DNA of 64,000 nt from Spisula solida (lineage: Eukaryota > Mollusca > Bivalvia > Venerida > Mactridae): positions 15,613,455-15,677,454 of the forward strand of contig OX365948.1 of assembly GCA_947247005.1 (NCBI GenBank). Reading direction: 5' to 3'. The position numbers and the translations under genes were made by a program. Shown piece by piece: positions 1-11,609 of this stretch. The notes under the pieces are model-generated. The model searched no databases and was not told where the DNA came from. It saw only the letters and a list, made by a program, of their open reading frames with translations. Every line of letters starts with the position of its first letter. Position 1 is the stretch's first letter.

Positions 1-1090
1 ACAATTAGGTTATATTATGCAATACAAAGAAAGAATTAAACTTTGCGAAGAACAAAAAGCTTGAGATGAATTAAGAAAACTCTTTAAGTCAATATTGACC
101 TTGACACAGTATTACATATACTGGTAGGTCTTAATGCATTGATCTTAGATATATGTATTCTTATAAATGCTATAACTTCTCTTTCAAAGGCACAATAATA
201 TCATTGTTATACTGTTAATAGTGTCAGTCAATTAGAAATTAAGCTAATAACATACTAAGCAAATAAAAATTATATTTTTTGTTACATGCAAATCTTAAAA
301 TAAATATTTTATTGTTTAGTTTAAACAGTGACATAATGTTAAGTGGACACTATATAACAGCCGGGGAGCTGCATAAGCCTGCTGCAACTTGGCTATCTCA
401 CAATGTGTAGTCATACAAGGGGGTTCATTATACCCATTGGAGTGAACAGTAAGACTTAAGTGATTTCATAATAATCAGCCCCAACCATAAACAACCTTTG
501 TAGCAACCTGGGCACTTTAAAGCATGCAAGTTATCCATTTATTTGAACTGTGGGCAGACAGGATGGCGGACGAACAGTCTGACAGACAGACAGATAGACA
601 AACAGATGTGCATACACAATAACATGCATGCACACAAACACACACACAACCATTATAAATTGCAGCAGTACTACGTACAACCAATGCATTCATGACCTAT
701 TAGAACATTTACCAGTACATAACAATTTACAATTTTATCATAATTTGTCTTCCAATATTTACATCTATTGACCACAAAACTCATTAGTTGCACCTTAACT
801 TGATTATAATACGCAATTCAAAACAAAAGCAAAAACATCAAGGTCATAAGAGCTCAATTTAAATATGTCATATATCACAATAAAGCTTTCAAACTAAAGG
901 TATACATCCTTTTAATTTACTAATCTAATGATAAAAGGATGCTTTGTGTATGCTGTGAGTGCCAGCAACATACATTGAAAATATATCAGTGATACAGGAA
1001 ATACAAGTATGTTTTAATACTCAAGTCTCAAAATTCAAGCAACCATCTATGTATTGGCCGTTTACGAGAAAACAAATTGTAGAAATTTTA
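1..1090. other. AT-rich noncoding stretch
   Basis: No convincing exon was seen. There is a short GACAGACAGACAGATAGA-like run near 582-606 and a CA-rich run near 630-650, probably tails of decayed repeats. Confidence 0.4.
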
Positions 1091-1372
1091 AACAAGAGAT
1101 GTTTGTAAAACATGAATGCCCAACATGGCAGCCCATTAGTCAGATATGATAAAGGTCACAGTGACCTTGACCTACTTTTCCTACTGACCTCAAAATCGAT
1201 AGGGGTCATCTACTGTTGATGACAAACCTTCATGTAAAGTTTGAAGATCCTAGGGCAAAGCATTCTTGAGTTATAGAAAAGAAACCATTTGCCAACCGAC
1301 CAACAGACAGACAGACCGACATGTGCAAAGCAAAATACCCCCTCATCAAAGATGGGGGGGGGGGGCAAAATA
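1091..1372 (+). repeat. dispersed repeat, 'gaccttgacct' family, copy 1
   Basis: It begins AACAAGAGATGTTTGTAAAA and runs through GGTCACAGTGACCTTGACC and a bipartite 'caaag...ttcttgagttat' segment to ACCCCCTCATCAAAG followed by a G run that can fold back on the C run. A second copy lies at 14211-14602. I infer it is a molluscan dispersed repeat. Confidence 0.75.
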
Positions 1373-2627
1373 ACTTAAAATCTAATCATCAGATTTCAGT
1401 CAAAATTTTGACAGTAAAATGTAAATATCTCATATTCTCATATAGAACTTATGAATAAAACTTTTTTTTAAAAATCATCTTCACTGTTGAGATTTTATGT
1501 AGAGTAGGTAGATGAGTTTCATTTACTCATGCATAATTTCATACCTGTACGTCCACTAGAAACTGAGAAATCTTCATTTTATACAATTCGTTTTACCTTA
1601 AACGACCTATTTTAATAACAATAATTACCTAACACAATATCAGGTGGTATACCTTTAATACAACACCACTGTAAATACGACTTCCACGAAAACAAAACAC
1701 CATTTATCATTATTATTATGATGAGAACAAAAAAAACCCGAGATTATGTTGATCAACCATTAAATGAATTTTAACGGAATTAATTAATCAAACTAAAACA
1801 TGTTGATTCTATTTTCATTAATTTCATTTTTTTAGAACAATTAGCCCCTGCAAAGTTGGTAAACAAACAAGAGTTTGCAGGAAATACAATATATGTGATT
1901 AAAGTGCATCTGCAAAATATATACACTTTCATAATCCCACATACTGACAGTTGAGGCACAAAGATGGCAATATAACGTCTATAATGATAATCTATGCATA
2001 GAATTATACAACATACAAACAAGCCCACAAAAGGAAGTGGTTGCAGCCTCAAAATGTTGAATGTATAAGGCTACAACAATAAAAATCCATTGAAAGTGTT
2101 TTCAGGTTGACTCTTTTAATTTATTATTGTTTGTTTGCATCCTAGTGAGAGAGTTGTAAGCGAGGGGTCATTCCGTTTGTTCCCTACCAGACTTGCCAAG
2201 GAATCAGGTATTAATTCCTGAACAACAAAGTGATAATTTCTAAAATCATTTTAATTTAAAATATGAATTTTGTTCATTCAAATCAAACTTTCCAGATAAA
2301 TTTTAAATATTAGACATTTTTCACTATGTTACCGGAGTCAGAGCCACACATATTTTTTTACTTGGCCTACATCATTAATGATTACACCATATATGACAGG
2401 CTAGAGCTCTCATACATCCGGCATCACCTGTCATAGAGCTTGTCAAAACATTCATCCTTAAACAGTCACATGACTTCCCTGATTGAAAACATGACAATTA
2501 AACCAAACATGATTAACTCATACTTTGGCTTCCATTTATGAAGCTTTAATTTCCAGTGAATGTGAGTAGTTCATAAGACCGTCTCAACTCACGTTTCCTT
2601 CTATGAACTGCAGTTTGACTGATGAAA
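1373..2627. other. noncoding stretch
   Basis: AT-rich. The open frame at 1780-2052 (-) has no splice or family support. Nothing else is recognisable. Confidence 0.3.
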
Positions 2628-3173
2628 TAACGAGAGGGCTCTAGGTCGCTCACCTGTGGTAAAAGTGTGTGCAGGCCCCTTTGATAACATAAGCCATCTT
2701 TTACAATTTTTCTGACTACAATTCAAGAAAATGCAGCATATATAGCAATACATATACAAGGTTTTCATGTTGTTTTAACGGATGACCTCATTATGATTGC
2801 CCAAATTGTGACCTATAGAAGGGTTTTCTTGACGTGACCTAGTAAGGCTACTTGTTGTCCCTTGATGATCTAATTATAATAACGAACTTCATCTAGATTT
2901 TGTTGAGATGATCATTGTGACCAAGTTTCATAAAGATTAGGTAAAATTGTGACCTCTAGTGTCACTACACAATGTTTTTCAATGATTTTACCCTGTGACT
3001 AGTAGTTTTTGACCCAAGATGACCCAATATCGAACTTGACCTTTATTTTGTTGAGATGATCATTGTGACCAAGATTAGGCCAAAATTCTGACCTCTACAT
3101 GAGAAAATTGTTGACGGACAGACGGACGGACAACGGACAAAGAGTGACCACAAAAGCTCACTCTGTCCCTTTG
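2628..3173 (+). repeat. dispersed repeat ending in 'gacggacggacaacggacaaagagtgacc'-like tail
   Basis: It starts CGAGAGGGCTCTAGGTCGC, repeats 'attgtgaccaagttt/ttaggc' motifs twice, and ends in a GACGGAC run and CACAAAAGCTCACTCTGTCC. A reversed fragment of the same tail lies at 45149-45210. Confidence 0.6.
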
Positions 3174-3247
3174 TAAAAACACAATAAATACCATTGTATA
3201 GACAGTTTATAATATCATATATATAAATAACAAAAAGACAGTAGTAT

Positions 3248-3785
3248 CACGTGACCAGATGCTAATGTTCAGAGCCAATTTTGTCAACAAACCGCATCGA
3301 TTCAGGTAACATTTTTGCTTGTAACTTTATTAATAATTGACTGATCTGGATGAAATATAGACGAGCGCCATCTCCTTTCAAAATCAAATCATCGACGCTC
3401 TTACCTAAGTTACAATATTGTGTACTTTTTGTTATTTGGGCAAATATTTTGCTTGTGGGTCTTAAATTTTGCGACCCACATTTTCGCTATTAAATTGTAC
3501 CTTATGAAGCTGTAATTTATTAAGGACATGTTTTATAGTGAATTGCTCCGAACCGTAGCATAGCATATTGCGGTTTACGAAATGCGCCGTTGCCCAAATA
3601 ACAAAAAGTACACAATATTGTAACTTAGGTAAGAGCATCGATGATTTGATTTTGAAAGGAGACGGCGCTCGTCTATATTTCATCCAGATCGGTCAATTAT
3701 TAAGAAAGTTACAAGCAAAAATGTTACCTGAATCTAGGTGGTTTGTTGACATAATTGGCTCTGAACATTAGCATCTGGTCACGTG
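3248..3785. mobile_element. 538-bp foldback element, arms about 195 bp
   Basis: The left arm (3248-3442) starting CACGTGACCAGATGC is the reverse complement, with a few mismatches, of the right arm (3590-3785) ending GCATCTGGTCACGTG. The loop is about 147 bp. Open frames on both strands here are products of the symmetry. No clear target duplication was seen. Confidence 0.8.
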
Positions 3786-3809
3786 GGTTCCCCACAGTGG
3801 GGAACCCAC
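3783..3809. repeat. perfect 13-bp hairpin beside the foldback
   Basis: GTGGGTTCCCCAC, one A, then its exact reverse complement. It overlaps the last three bases of the foldback's right arm. Confidence 0.85.
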
Positions 3810-5846
3810 AGTGAGTATAGTCTAACCTGCCTATAGTAGTCAGTGAGTCAATGAATACATCAAATCAGGATGGCTGTTTTATGTAATATTGATTTGAACA
3901 TATCACATATTGTTACTTGAACATCTATAAGTAGTCACCTGGCTGTACATGACGTATACAATGTCGATAGAAGATAATTACACATGTACAAGTTTGGTGT
4001 AGGTGGATTGTTAATATAATACTATATATGTTACACAAATGCATTTACAGTCACATGTTTGCCCGACTTTGTGGTAAAACGTGACAAGAATTGTGGGTAA
4101 TAATGTTATACAACATGCATGCTTGACGACTAATCATTGATAACAAACTACAAGGTCAATTACACTACCGAATATACAGCGAGACAGAAATCACAATAAT
4201 ATAATCAAACCTATATAATAAAAAGATATACAGGGCCCACCAAAAATAAGTAAACAGTTGCAAATTTAAATTTGGTTAAATTATTAAATATCTGTTTATC
4301 AGACTATCACAATTATACTAGTTCCTGACACTACAGTTCGTCGGTTAAACGCCATAAGGGCTCAACAACATTTTTGGTCAAAAATGATATTTTTACAAAT
4401 TTTAAATGTTTTTTATATGAACTTTATGTTAGAAACTTATTGACCACCAGTTCCAATATTTTTATCAAAATATGTTACTTTGATATATTGTACCATTTTG
4501 TAATCCCGAATATGTATACTGCCAAAAGGACTCATAAACAAAACTTTTCTGCCAAAAGGTCTCATCAGCAATACACTATGCTGATAAGCCCTTCTCAGTT
4601 TTTTCTTGCTTATGAGAAAATATTAATCTGTTAACTCATTAAGCATGTTCTGTGGTATGAAGGCATTAATTTACATTATCAAGGTGTTTATTTTACCACA
4701 ATATATTCTGGACAATTGCTGATTAACATTTCCTGTACGGACTTACTGTGTATCTATAGAGCGCATTATCTAGTCATATAATTGTGTGATATTTTGAACT
4801 TTTAATTGAAATAAACTAAGGTAAATACTTATATATCCTTTATACTGCTTAAATGTAATGATCATTATTAAAATAAAGAGATTTTAAAGGCGCTTATTAT
4901 AAATGAGTTCAATACAATTGCGCAAATGTTTTATTTAGCTGTTGAGCCCTTTTGGCTCTTATAATATTATATTCATTAAATATACAAATTGTATCATTTC
5001 CTGACATAAGTAAGTAGTTTTTAGTTAGTTATGTAACTAAGTTAATTGCATATTGTATAATGCATGATGTTATCCACGTAGGAAAGTCTACAGAATAATT
5101 TTAGAATGTTGATGAGCCCTTTTGGCTCAATACATAAGGTAACTTTGGAAATAAATGTTAGTATGCACGATACTGAACTGATTTTAGGAGAATCATATCA
5201 CTATACATAACACCATGCGTAGTAGATATGGCAGATCTTCTTCCGCTGGCAGCAGAAAATTACTTCAATTTTAATTTAAAAAATCTATTCTAGTAAACTG
5301 AATTATCCAGTCATTCATATTTGCCCAGATATGAATAGGTCAGAAGGCACAAGGAAATATGGCATGCTGGCTTTCCTTGCCGTACATGGGTATGAACATT
5401 ATGATGCATGAGAACATCATATGCAAAAGTTTCTCCAAAGAACCATCAGGATGATATAGTTAGAATGTCAAGGAAATCGCTACAAGATACCGACATTCCG
5501 GTCATATTACACCTAGAAACCAAGCAGTTTACATTTCAACAAAGAAATTTCTCCGTTGACAGCGTGGTTCATCTGAAATTGGGACATGTATAATAACTTA
5601 AATTATTTCGCTTCCAACAGTTGTTAAACATGCAATTTTGTTCTGTTGTTCAGAACAAAACAGGAACCAGTACTTGTCTGGAGGTCTGCTACACACAGTT
5701 ACATATCATCCACATGTATAAGTCATAGAACAAACATTTCTTGAAAGCATCCACACAAAGAAGGAATGTGATGCAATGCATTGCTCTATAGAGCATGCAA
5801 AGAATTGTACATCTATGTATGTTTCAGACCAATGGGACACTGTTAT

Positions 5847-6688
5847 CCATATGGACAGACGACAAAAACCTTACACTGTTATCCATATGGCCAGACAACA
5901 AAAACCTTACACTGTTATCCTTACAGTCAGACGACAAAAACCTTACACCATTATCCATATGGCCAGACAACAAAAACCTTACACTGTTATCCATATGGCC
6001 AGACGACGAAAACCTTACACTGTTATCCATATGGACAGACGACAAAAACCTTACACTGTTATCAATATGGCCAGACCACAAAAACCTTACACTGTTATCC
6101 TTACAGTCAGACGACAAAAACTTACACCGTTATCCATATGGCCAGACAACGAAAAACTTGCACTGTTATCCATATGGCCAGACAACAATAACCTTACACC
6201 GTTATCCATATGGACAGCCAACAAAAACCTTACTCTGATATCCATATGGCCAGACGACAAAAAACTTACACGGTTATCCATATGGCCAGACGACAAAAAG
6301 CTGACACTGTTATCCATATGGCCAGACGACAAAAAACTTACATCGTTATCCACATGGCCAGACGACGAAAACCTTACACCGTTATCCATATGGACAGACG
6401 ACAAAACCTTACATTGTTCTCCATATGGCCAGACGACAAAAACCTTACACTGTTCTCCATATGGCCAGATGACAAAAACCTTACACCGTTATCCATATGG
6501 CCAGACGACAAAAACCTTACACTGTTATCCATATGGCCAGACATCCATATGGCCAGACAACAAAAACCTGACACTGTTATCCATATGACCAGAAGACAAA
6601 AACCTTACACTGTTTTCCAAATGGCCAGACGACAAAAACCTTACACTGTTATCCATATGGCCAGACGACAAAAACCTTACACTGTTTT
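5847..6688. repeat. 36-bp minisatellite, about 23 copies
   Basis: The unit contains CCATATGGCCAGACGACAAA followed by AACCTTACACTGTTAT, with point variants (GGCC/GGAC, GACGAC/GACAAC) and a few indels. Because 36 is a multiple of three and the unit lacks stops in several frames, long spurious open frames appear on both strands. It has no CRISPR-like unique spacers. Confidence 0.95.
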
Positions 6689-6814
6689 CCCGATGAGATT
6701 TGATTCATTTCATGACCTTAAAGCACACACCAAAATTTCAAAACTTCCGTAGATAGAAACAAAGTCAATTGGCTAAAGTTAAAATTAACAAAGGAACACA
6801 CATAAGAACTTCAG

Positions 6815-7054
6815 ATCAAGGTTGATTATGATGAAGAATTTAGCAAAATCCATAAGAGGACGCCCATCATTCTGCTGCTGGATGTGATATACCACGAGTA
6901 TAAAAAAAACATTTCCGAAGCCAAGAAGAAAGACCTGTTGGATTTGTGTGATTCTTGCTGTTTAGTAATCCCAGCAATATACCATGGATTTTATGAAAAT
7001 CCTTCTACCAGCAAAGCAGCCAAAGATCAATTAGCACTACCAGATATGAATTAG
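6815..7054 (+). pseudogene. decayed coding remnant inside the 3155-bp element
   Basis: An acceptor-like ACTTCAG precedes a frame of about 80 codons reading IKVDYDEEFSKIHKRTPIIL, then LLDVIYHEYK, EAKKKDLLDLCDS, VIPAIYHGFYEN, and a TAG stop. The amino-acid composition looks protein-like, but no start and no complete gene are visible. It may be a fragment of a transposon protein or a captured exon; no family assigned. Confidence 0.3.
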
Positions 7055-7497
7055 ACAACGTAATAATGACAGTCATGAGTGTGGGAAATTACGCATATAA
7101 TACCAATAAGACTGCAGAAGACTTGTCAAACTTCTTTACCAAATTTACACAATAAATATGCAAACCAAAACAGTGTTAATATATCAAAAACATTTATTTA
7201 TCATAAGGTCCTGATCTGATGAGCCCTTTTTGCATCATTTTACTGACATTTAAAAGTTATATTTTTGAACTGCCAAAAGGGCTCATCAACAAAAATGTCC
7301 TTTTATGGCAATACTTGTACTATTTTTCACTTGACTTGTTTGTATATAAATAAAACATACAAACATACATGTGTGTGCAAAATTGTATATGATTATCTCA
7401 AAAACTGGATTTTTAATGCGCATCCAAACTTCAAAGCTGTTTTTCTCAATACTTTAAAAAATGCTGTTGAGCCCTTATGGCATTTAACCGACGAGTT

Positions 7498-8113
7498 GCT
7501 AAATGAGTAAAACTAGAGATTGAAGTTAAGATGAAGATATTCTGAATTAAAATAACCATATGCGATCCAATAGGCTGAATTTTTATGAAAAACTTACCTT
7601 TGAAGCTGGACAAAAAAAAAGAAATTTTACATCTTACATTCCAGGCTACCTGAATAAATGTATGGTCTTTACAATAATAATAAAAATTTAAAAATATTCA
7701 TTGTCTTCAAAAATAGTGTTGCTTCACTGTTCTGCAAATAGCATTAATAACAGATAATTAAATGGGAAAATTACCTCTTTATACTTATTTTTGCTGGACA
7801 GTGTATAATTGCAGGAGCGAGTGTAGATTAATATTGTACCATAATTGTTTTATTAGTGTCTTATCAAATAATAAAATACATTTATTACAAATATGTATTA
7901 TAAATAAATAGTTAATATAAAAGATGCGTACGCATTGTATAGCAACAACTTTGGATAACGACTATTTTTAGATTAAATAACCTAGACATTGACAAAAATA
8001 TAGAACAGATAAGAGATTGTAACTGTTCCACCAAAAGTTAGAAATAGGGACTCGATAGACAGAAGTACAGAAGATAAAGACCTATATAATGTGCACTTTT
8101 ACTGAACTAAGTA
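7498..8113. other. AT-rich noncoding stretch
   Basis: Nothing supported, apart from A/T runs. Confidence 0.3.
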
Positions 8114-9014
8114 CAGTAAACTCCCTCAAAACCGGACCCTGTCCGGACCGGTTCGAAAGTCCGGTTTTGTGGGAGGTCCGGTTTTAATGGAGTTCTGTAT
8201 TATGTACACTTTGATATGTTATCATAGGGAATATACTGTGTTTTTCATGATACATGTTTACGTTACATGTACAGTGCAACATTTGAAGAGCATCACCATT
8301 AAGGGAGCTGCAAATATTTCAATTCTAACATCGATGAGTATTCAAATTGCTCATTCTTTTATTCGCCATCAAAACTATCCAATGACATAGACAGTGTAAT
8401 CTTACAAATCCCGAAATGCAAGTGTGAGCTAATTGGAGACATATATTAATTAAATACGATTGAGTGCAGTGTTTGTCGTAATTACAACATATTGATGGGC
8501 TAAACGATCCTTTGTTCCAGTAAATGTTTGTTGCAATACCTACCTCAAGAACAAAACATCAAATGGAAGGACCGTTTTCTTATTACGTTCGTAATTAGGC
8601 AATTATTTAATTTCATCGCGGCGAATTTCACAAAGTATTTTTCACGCCTGTGTAAATTACACGCGAGACTGTATAAGAGTAAACATTAAAAACACAACTT
8701 GTTAATCGCACCTTTTGTTATGACACGTTCTTTAACTAACAATTAACAAAGTGACATTTTAGACAAGAAAAATGTACGCGTTAAGTTTTCCGTCAGGTGA
8801 GACAAATATACGCGTCCGGTATTCCGCAAGTAACTATCGTTGAAAATCTTGTCAGCGGACCGAAAATGCCGTCCGGAATCCGGAATTATGAGAGTCCGGT
8901 ATTGCGGGAGCTTTTTAAGTTAACTTTAAGAGAAGAAAATACGGGACCTAGGAAATCGTCCGATTTTATGGGGATTCCGGTTTTGAGGGAGTCCGGTTTT
9001 GAGGGAGTTTACTG
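8114..9014. mobile_element. 901-bp pogo/Tigger-like MITE with TA flanks
   Basis: Perfect 24-bp inverted ends begin CAGTAAACTCCCTCAAAACC, flanked by TA at 8112-8113 and 9015-9016. Subterminal 'gtccggtttt/ggtattgcggga' words echo the ends. No transposase is seen; the frame at 8797 runs out through the right end and is spurious. End sequence and TA duplication are typical of the pogo branch of Tc1/mariner. Confidence 0.9.
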
Positions 9015-9235
9015 TATTGGTGTTTATAGACATGTTTGAGATGTTTATGACCAATTTCTGGTTCATTTAAACAGTGTCATGCAGGTTTTAGTAAATGTTT
9101 GCATGCTCCAACAAGATGTCTGTTGATATTGGAATATTTTCAACATGTTTAAAATTACAGGTAATGAGGACCCACCATTACTTGGTAGTAACAGATTTGT
9201 ATCAGTATTCACACTAATCATAGGCAAGATTTATT

Positions 9236-9580
9236 TTTCTACCATTCGACTGAGACAGTTGTAGTGCTTGACCATTCGATGTTATCAATTGACCAATGAC
9301 CTTCAGCTTCAAGGGAAGAGGCAGAAAGTTTGTGTGATACAAGGAATCCGGGCGCGCTGCCTTAACTCTTACCGAATAGGCCCCTAGGTTCTTAAATATG
9401 CCCGGTGTATAGCACTGATACACGCAAGACCTGTGGGATTCCAACCAGTTCATTTCTGGTTGAGTGGGAACCAAAGAAAAGGGTTTCTGAAATTTCCGGT
9501 GCAATGGCCAAGATTCGAGCATGGGACCCGGATTAGTAGTCGAGAGCACTATAACCACTTGGCCACCGTTCCACCCTATA
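9236..9580 (-). mobile_element. tRNA-derived SINE, minus strand
   Basis: On the minus strand a tRNA(Ser)-like head (GGTGGCCAAGTGGTTATAG, then a degenerate B box GCTCGAATC) is followed by a body shared with the copy at 63119-63485 (aligned words around 'gggaaac/ggttaac', 'cggtgtatag', 'gtgtgatacaag'). Confidence 0.7.
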
Positions 9581-10001
9581 TTATGGAAAATACTCAGTAA
9601 AAATAAGTAGATCAATACATCACAGAGTGCAACATCACTGTCATCACAGCCAACAATTTTATATTTATATAAATATACACCACATTATCACACATGAATG
9701 AAATTCAGAGCAAAAACGTAAAATCTTTCACCAGTAAATTGTGCTTGCAATCAATATTTTCTCCTCCAATGAACAATTATGACAGGTAAAAAGCTACTAA
9801 AGTGTTCAAGGTAAACCAGACAATGGTTGCAGTAGGCTTCATGGCTATTTATATACATTATATATATGTAACTTAATTGTTCACAACCATTCAGTCTTAG
9901 ACTAATTATGCAGTATAGCAATACCACGTGACTTTTGGCTACAGTTACAAGAAGAAACTTGTAAACATTCGAAAATATTGCTACACTGTATATGTAATGT
10001 A

Positions 10002-10684
10002 TACTCAACAAAAAAAGAAACTTTACATTATGTTAGGTAAGATTTCCATTGAAGCAACTTGCCTTTTGACAGCTGGTAATTGGGCGGATCATTTTTTTGT
10101 TAGGTTTTGTGTTGTGCAGTAAGCCTTTTATGTTTTTATGTTTTTTTTGTGCTCGGCTGGTCAAGTAGAGTATTGCCTTCCCCGCCTGACTTAACATTAT
10201 TTTTAGTTAAATCTGTACTCACCTAAAGGTCCCGTGCATTGATAAAATTAGTGGAACAGTATGCAGTGGACTACAGGCAACACATTTCGTTCAAGAAATT
10301 AACAGTTTATGCAAAAAGTTGACCAAAAACGCAACAGTAAATTAGCTCTTATTTTAATTCAAAGGGAGGTAATTTGAAACATACCAAAGTTTGCCTCAAG
10401 CTGCACTAATCAGCGTTAGACATTTTCAGTATCAAACTTGTTTTTCTTTACAACATTAAACTGGTCAACAGCTCATGAACGGATTGTTCGAATACGCATA
10501 ATGCTGTTTTAACAAAATCAGTTATTCCCCTGTCTGTTCAGTAATTATGTGTTGTTTCCCCTCAAATTCTTCAACGGGGAGGGCAGTTAAAATGTCTGTT
10601 AAGATGTCTGAACTTAGTTATTTCTTTTATGAACATTGAAATATTAATGTATGAATAATGTAAAGTTTCTATTTTTGCTCAGTA
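10002..10684. mobile_element. 683-bp Tc1/mariner-like non-autonomous remnant
   Basis: The left end TACTCAACAAAAAAAGAAAC and the right end (minus strand TACTGAGCAAAAATAGAAAC) continue in common as TTTACATTA. The sequence starts and ends in TA context. A segment around 10060-10200 recurs in decayed form at 18325-18460. Confidence 0.65.
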
Positions 10685-11539
10685 TATATAATATACACCT
10701 GTCTGCATGTCATTTCGTTTTCTTCCAAATGACATAAAATTGACATCTGAATTGCAAAATCATCACATTTTTTAGTATAATACATTCTAGCATATAAATG
10801 TTTTATTTATTCAAAATAGCTACATATTTTTTTTATAACAGTTTCAGAGATCTATGAAGATCGAGTTATACAAAGGGGGGGGGTATAATGTTATAGCTGC
10901 ATAAAACTCCCTTCGGATAAAGTATATTAATGAAACATCATAATTTATATATCAAATAAAACGTTGTTCTGACTGAAACACAACCTCCCTGTCTGTCCCT
11001 TAGAACATTTGGCATCTTATGTTTTCGGATCTTAAACAACACCATCTTGACTCAATAAGTTGCTTGCATTCTTCCATATAAAAAAACATTTTACAAATTT
11101 TAATAATCAAATATTCTGCAAAAAGCAAAGTCATGGAGTTTGAAAGCTACAACCAATCTCAGAAGGCAGTCTGTCTTGACAATGGCCAATTTTAAAACAG
11201 AACATAAAACCAATCAATCAGGCATAACAGGCATGTATAATTAGGCATTAAGAATTTGGTCTCCAAGCATGTCAATTTATAATACCTAATTTAAGTATGA
11301 ATACCATGATAACTACTTTCTTGGTAATTAAAATATTATCAATTAATCATTGTCATCATCATAATCACCATTATTATTATTATCAATTAGTATTATTATT
11401 GCTGTTATTATAAAATATAAATCATAGTGACTACTATACTTTGTTCACAAAGCCAACATCTTATCAGCAAGTATTTATTATAAGTATTTAGATTATTGAT
11501 AATTAGCATACACAAGATTTACATATGGTTTCTATGGCG
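10685..11539. other. AT-rich noncoding stretch
   Basis: Contains TTATTATTATTATC-like microsatellite runs near 11370-11410 and a G run near 10877. No exon seen. Confidence 0.3.
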
Positions 11540-11609
11540 CAACAAGGTTTTATCTCACTATATAGTATATAGTAAGATACAACCTTGTTGTGTGGCGTAA
11601 ACGCCACAC
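11540..11609. repeat. two adjoining hairpins
   Basis: CAACAAGGTTTTATCTCACT and its near complement ending AACCTTGTTG form arms of about 25 bp (11540-11590). Next to them, GTGTGGCGT-AA-ACGCCACAC is a perfect 9-bp stem (11590-11609). Confidence 0.8.

Larger units (their letters stand above)
4339..7493. mobile_element. 3155-bp non-autonomous DNA transposon with 4-bp AGTT flanks
   Basis: The left end CGTCGGTTAAACGCCATAAG and the right end (the same on the minus strand, with ATGCC for ACGCC) form inverted repeats of about 37 bp with two mismatches. AGTT precedes the left end (4335-4338) and follows the right end (7494-7497). The word GAGCCCTTTTGGC, or its complement, recurs near both ends (about 4352, 4528, 4553, 4944, 5115, 7219, 7271, 7470). 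No transposase-length frame is present. A 36-bp minisatellite and a decayed coding remnant lie inside. I do not recognise the superfamily. Confidence 0.75.

Noticed and set aside
3462..3771. Overlapping frames on both strands
   Set aside because: They lie in the arms of the 538-bp foldback and mirror each other.
5847..6688. CRISPR-like array
   Set aside because: The repeats are head to tail with no unique spacers, and the genome is eukaryotic.
5776..6752. Long open frames (up to 270 codons) on both strands
   Set aside because: They are produced by the stop-poor 36-bp repeat; indels shift the frame and there is no start context or splice support.
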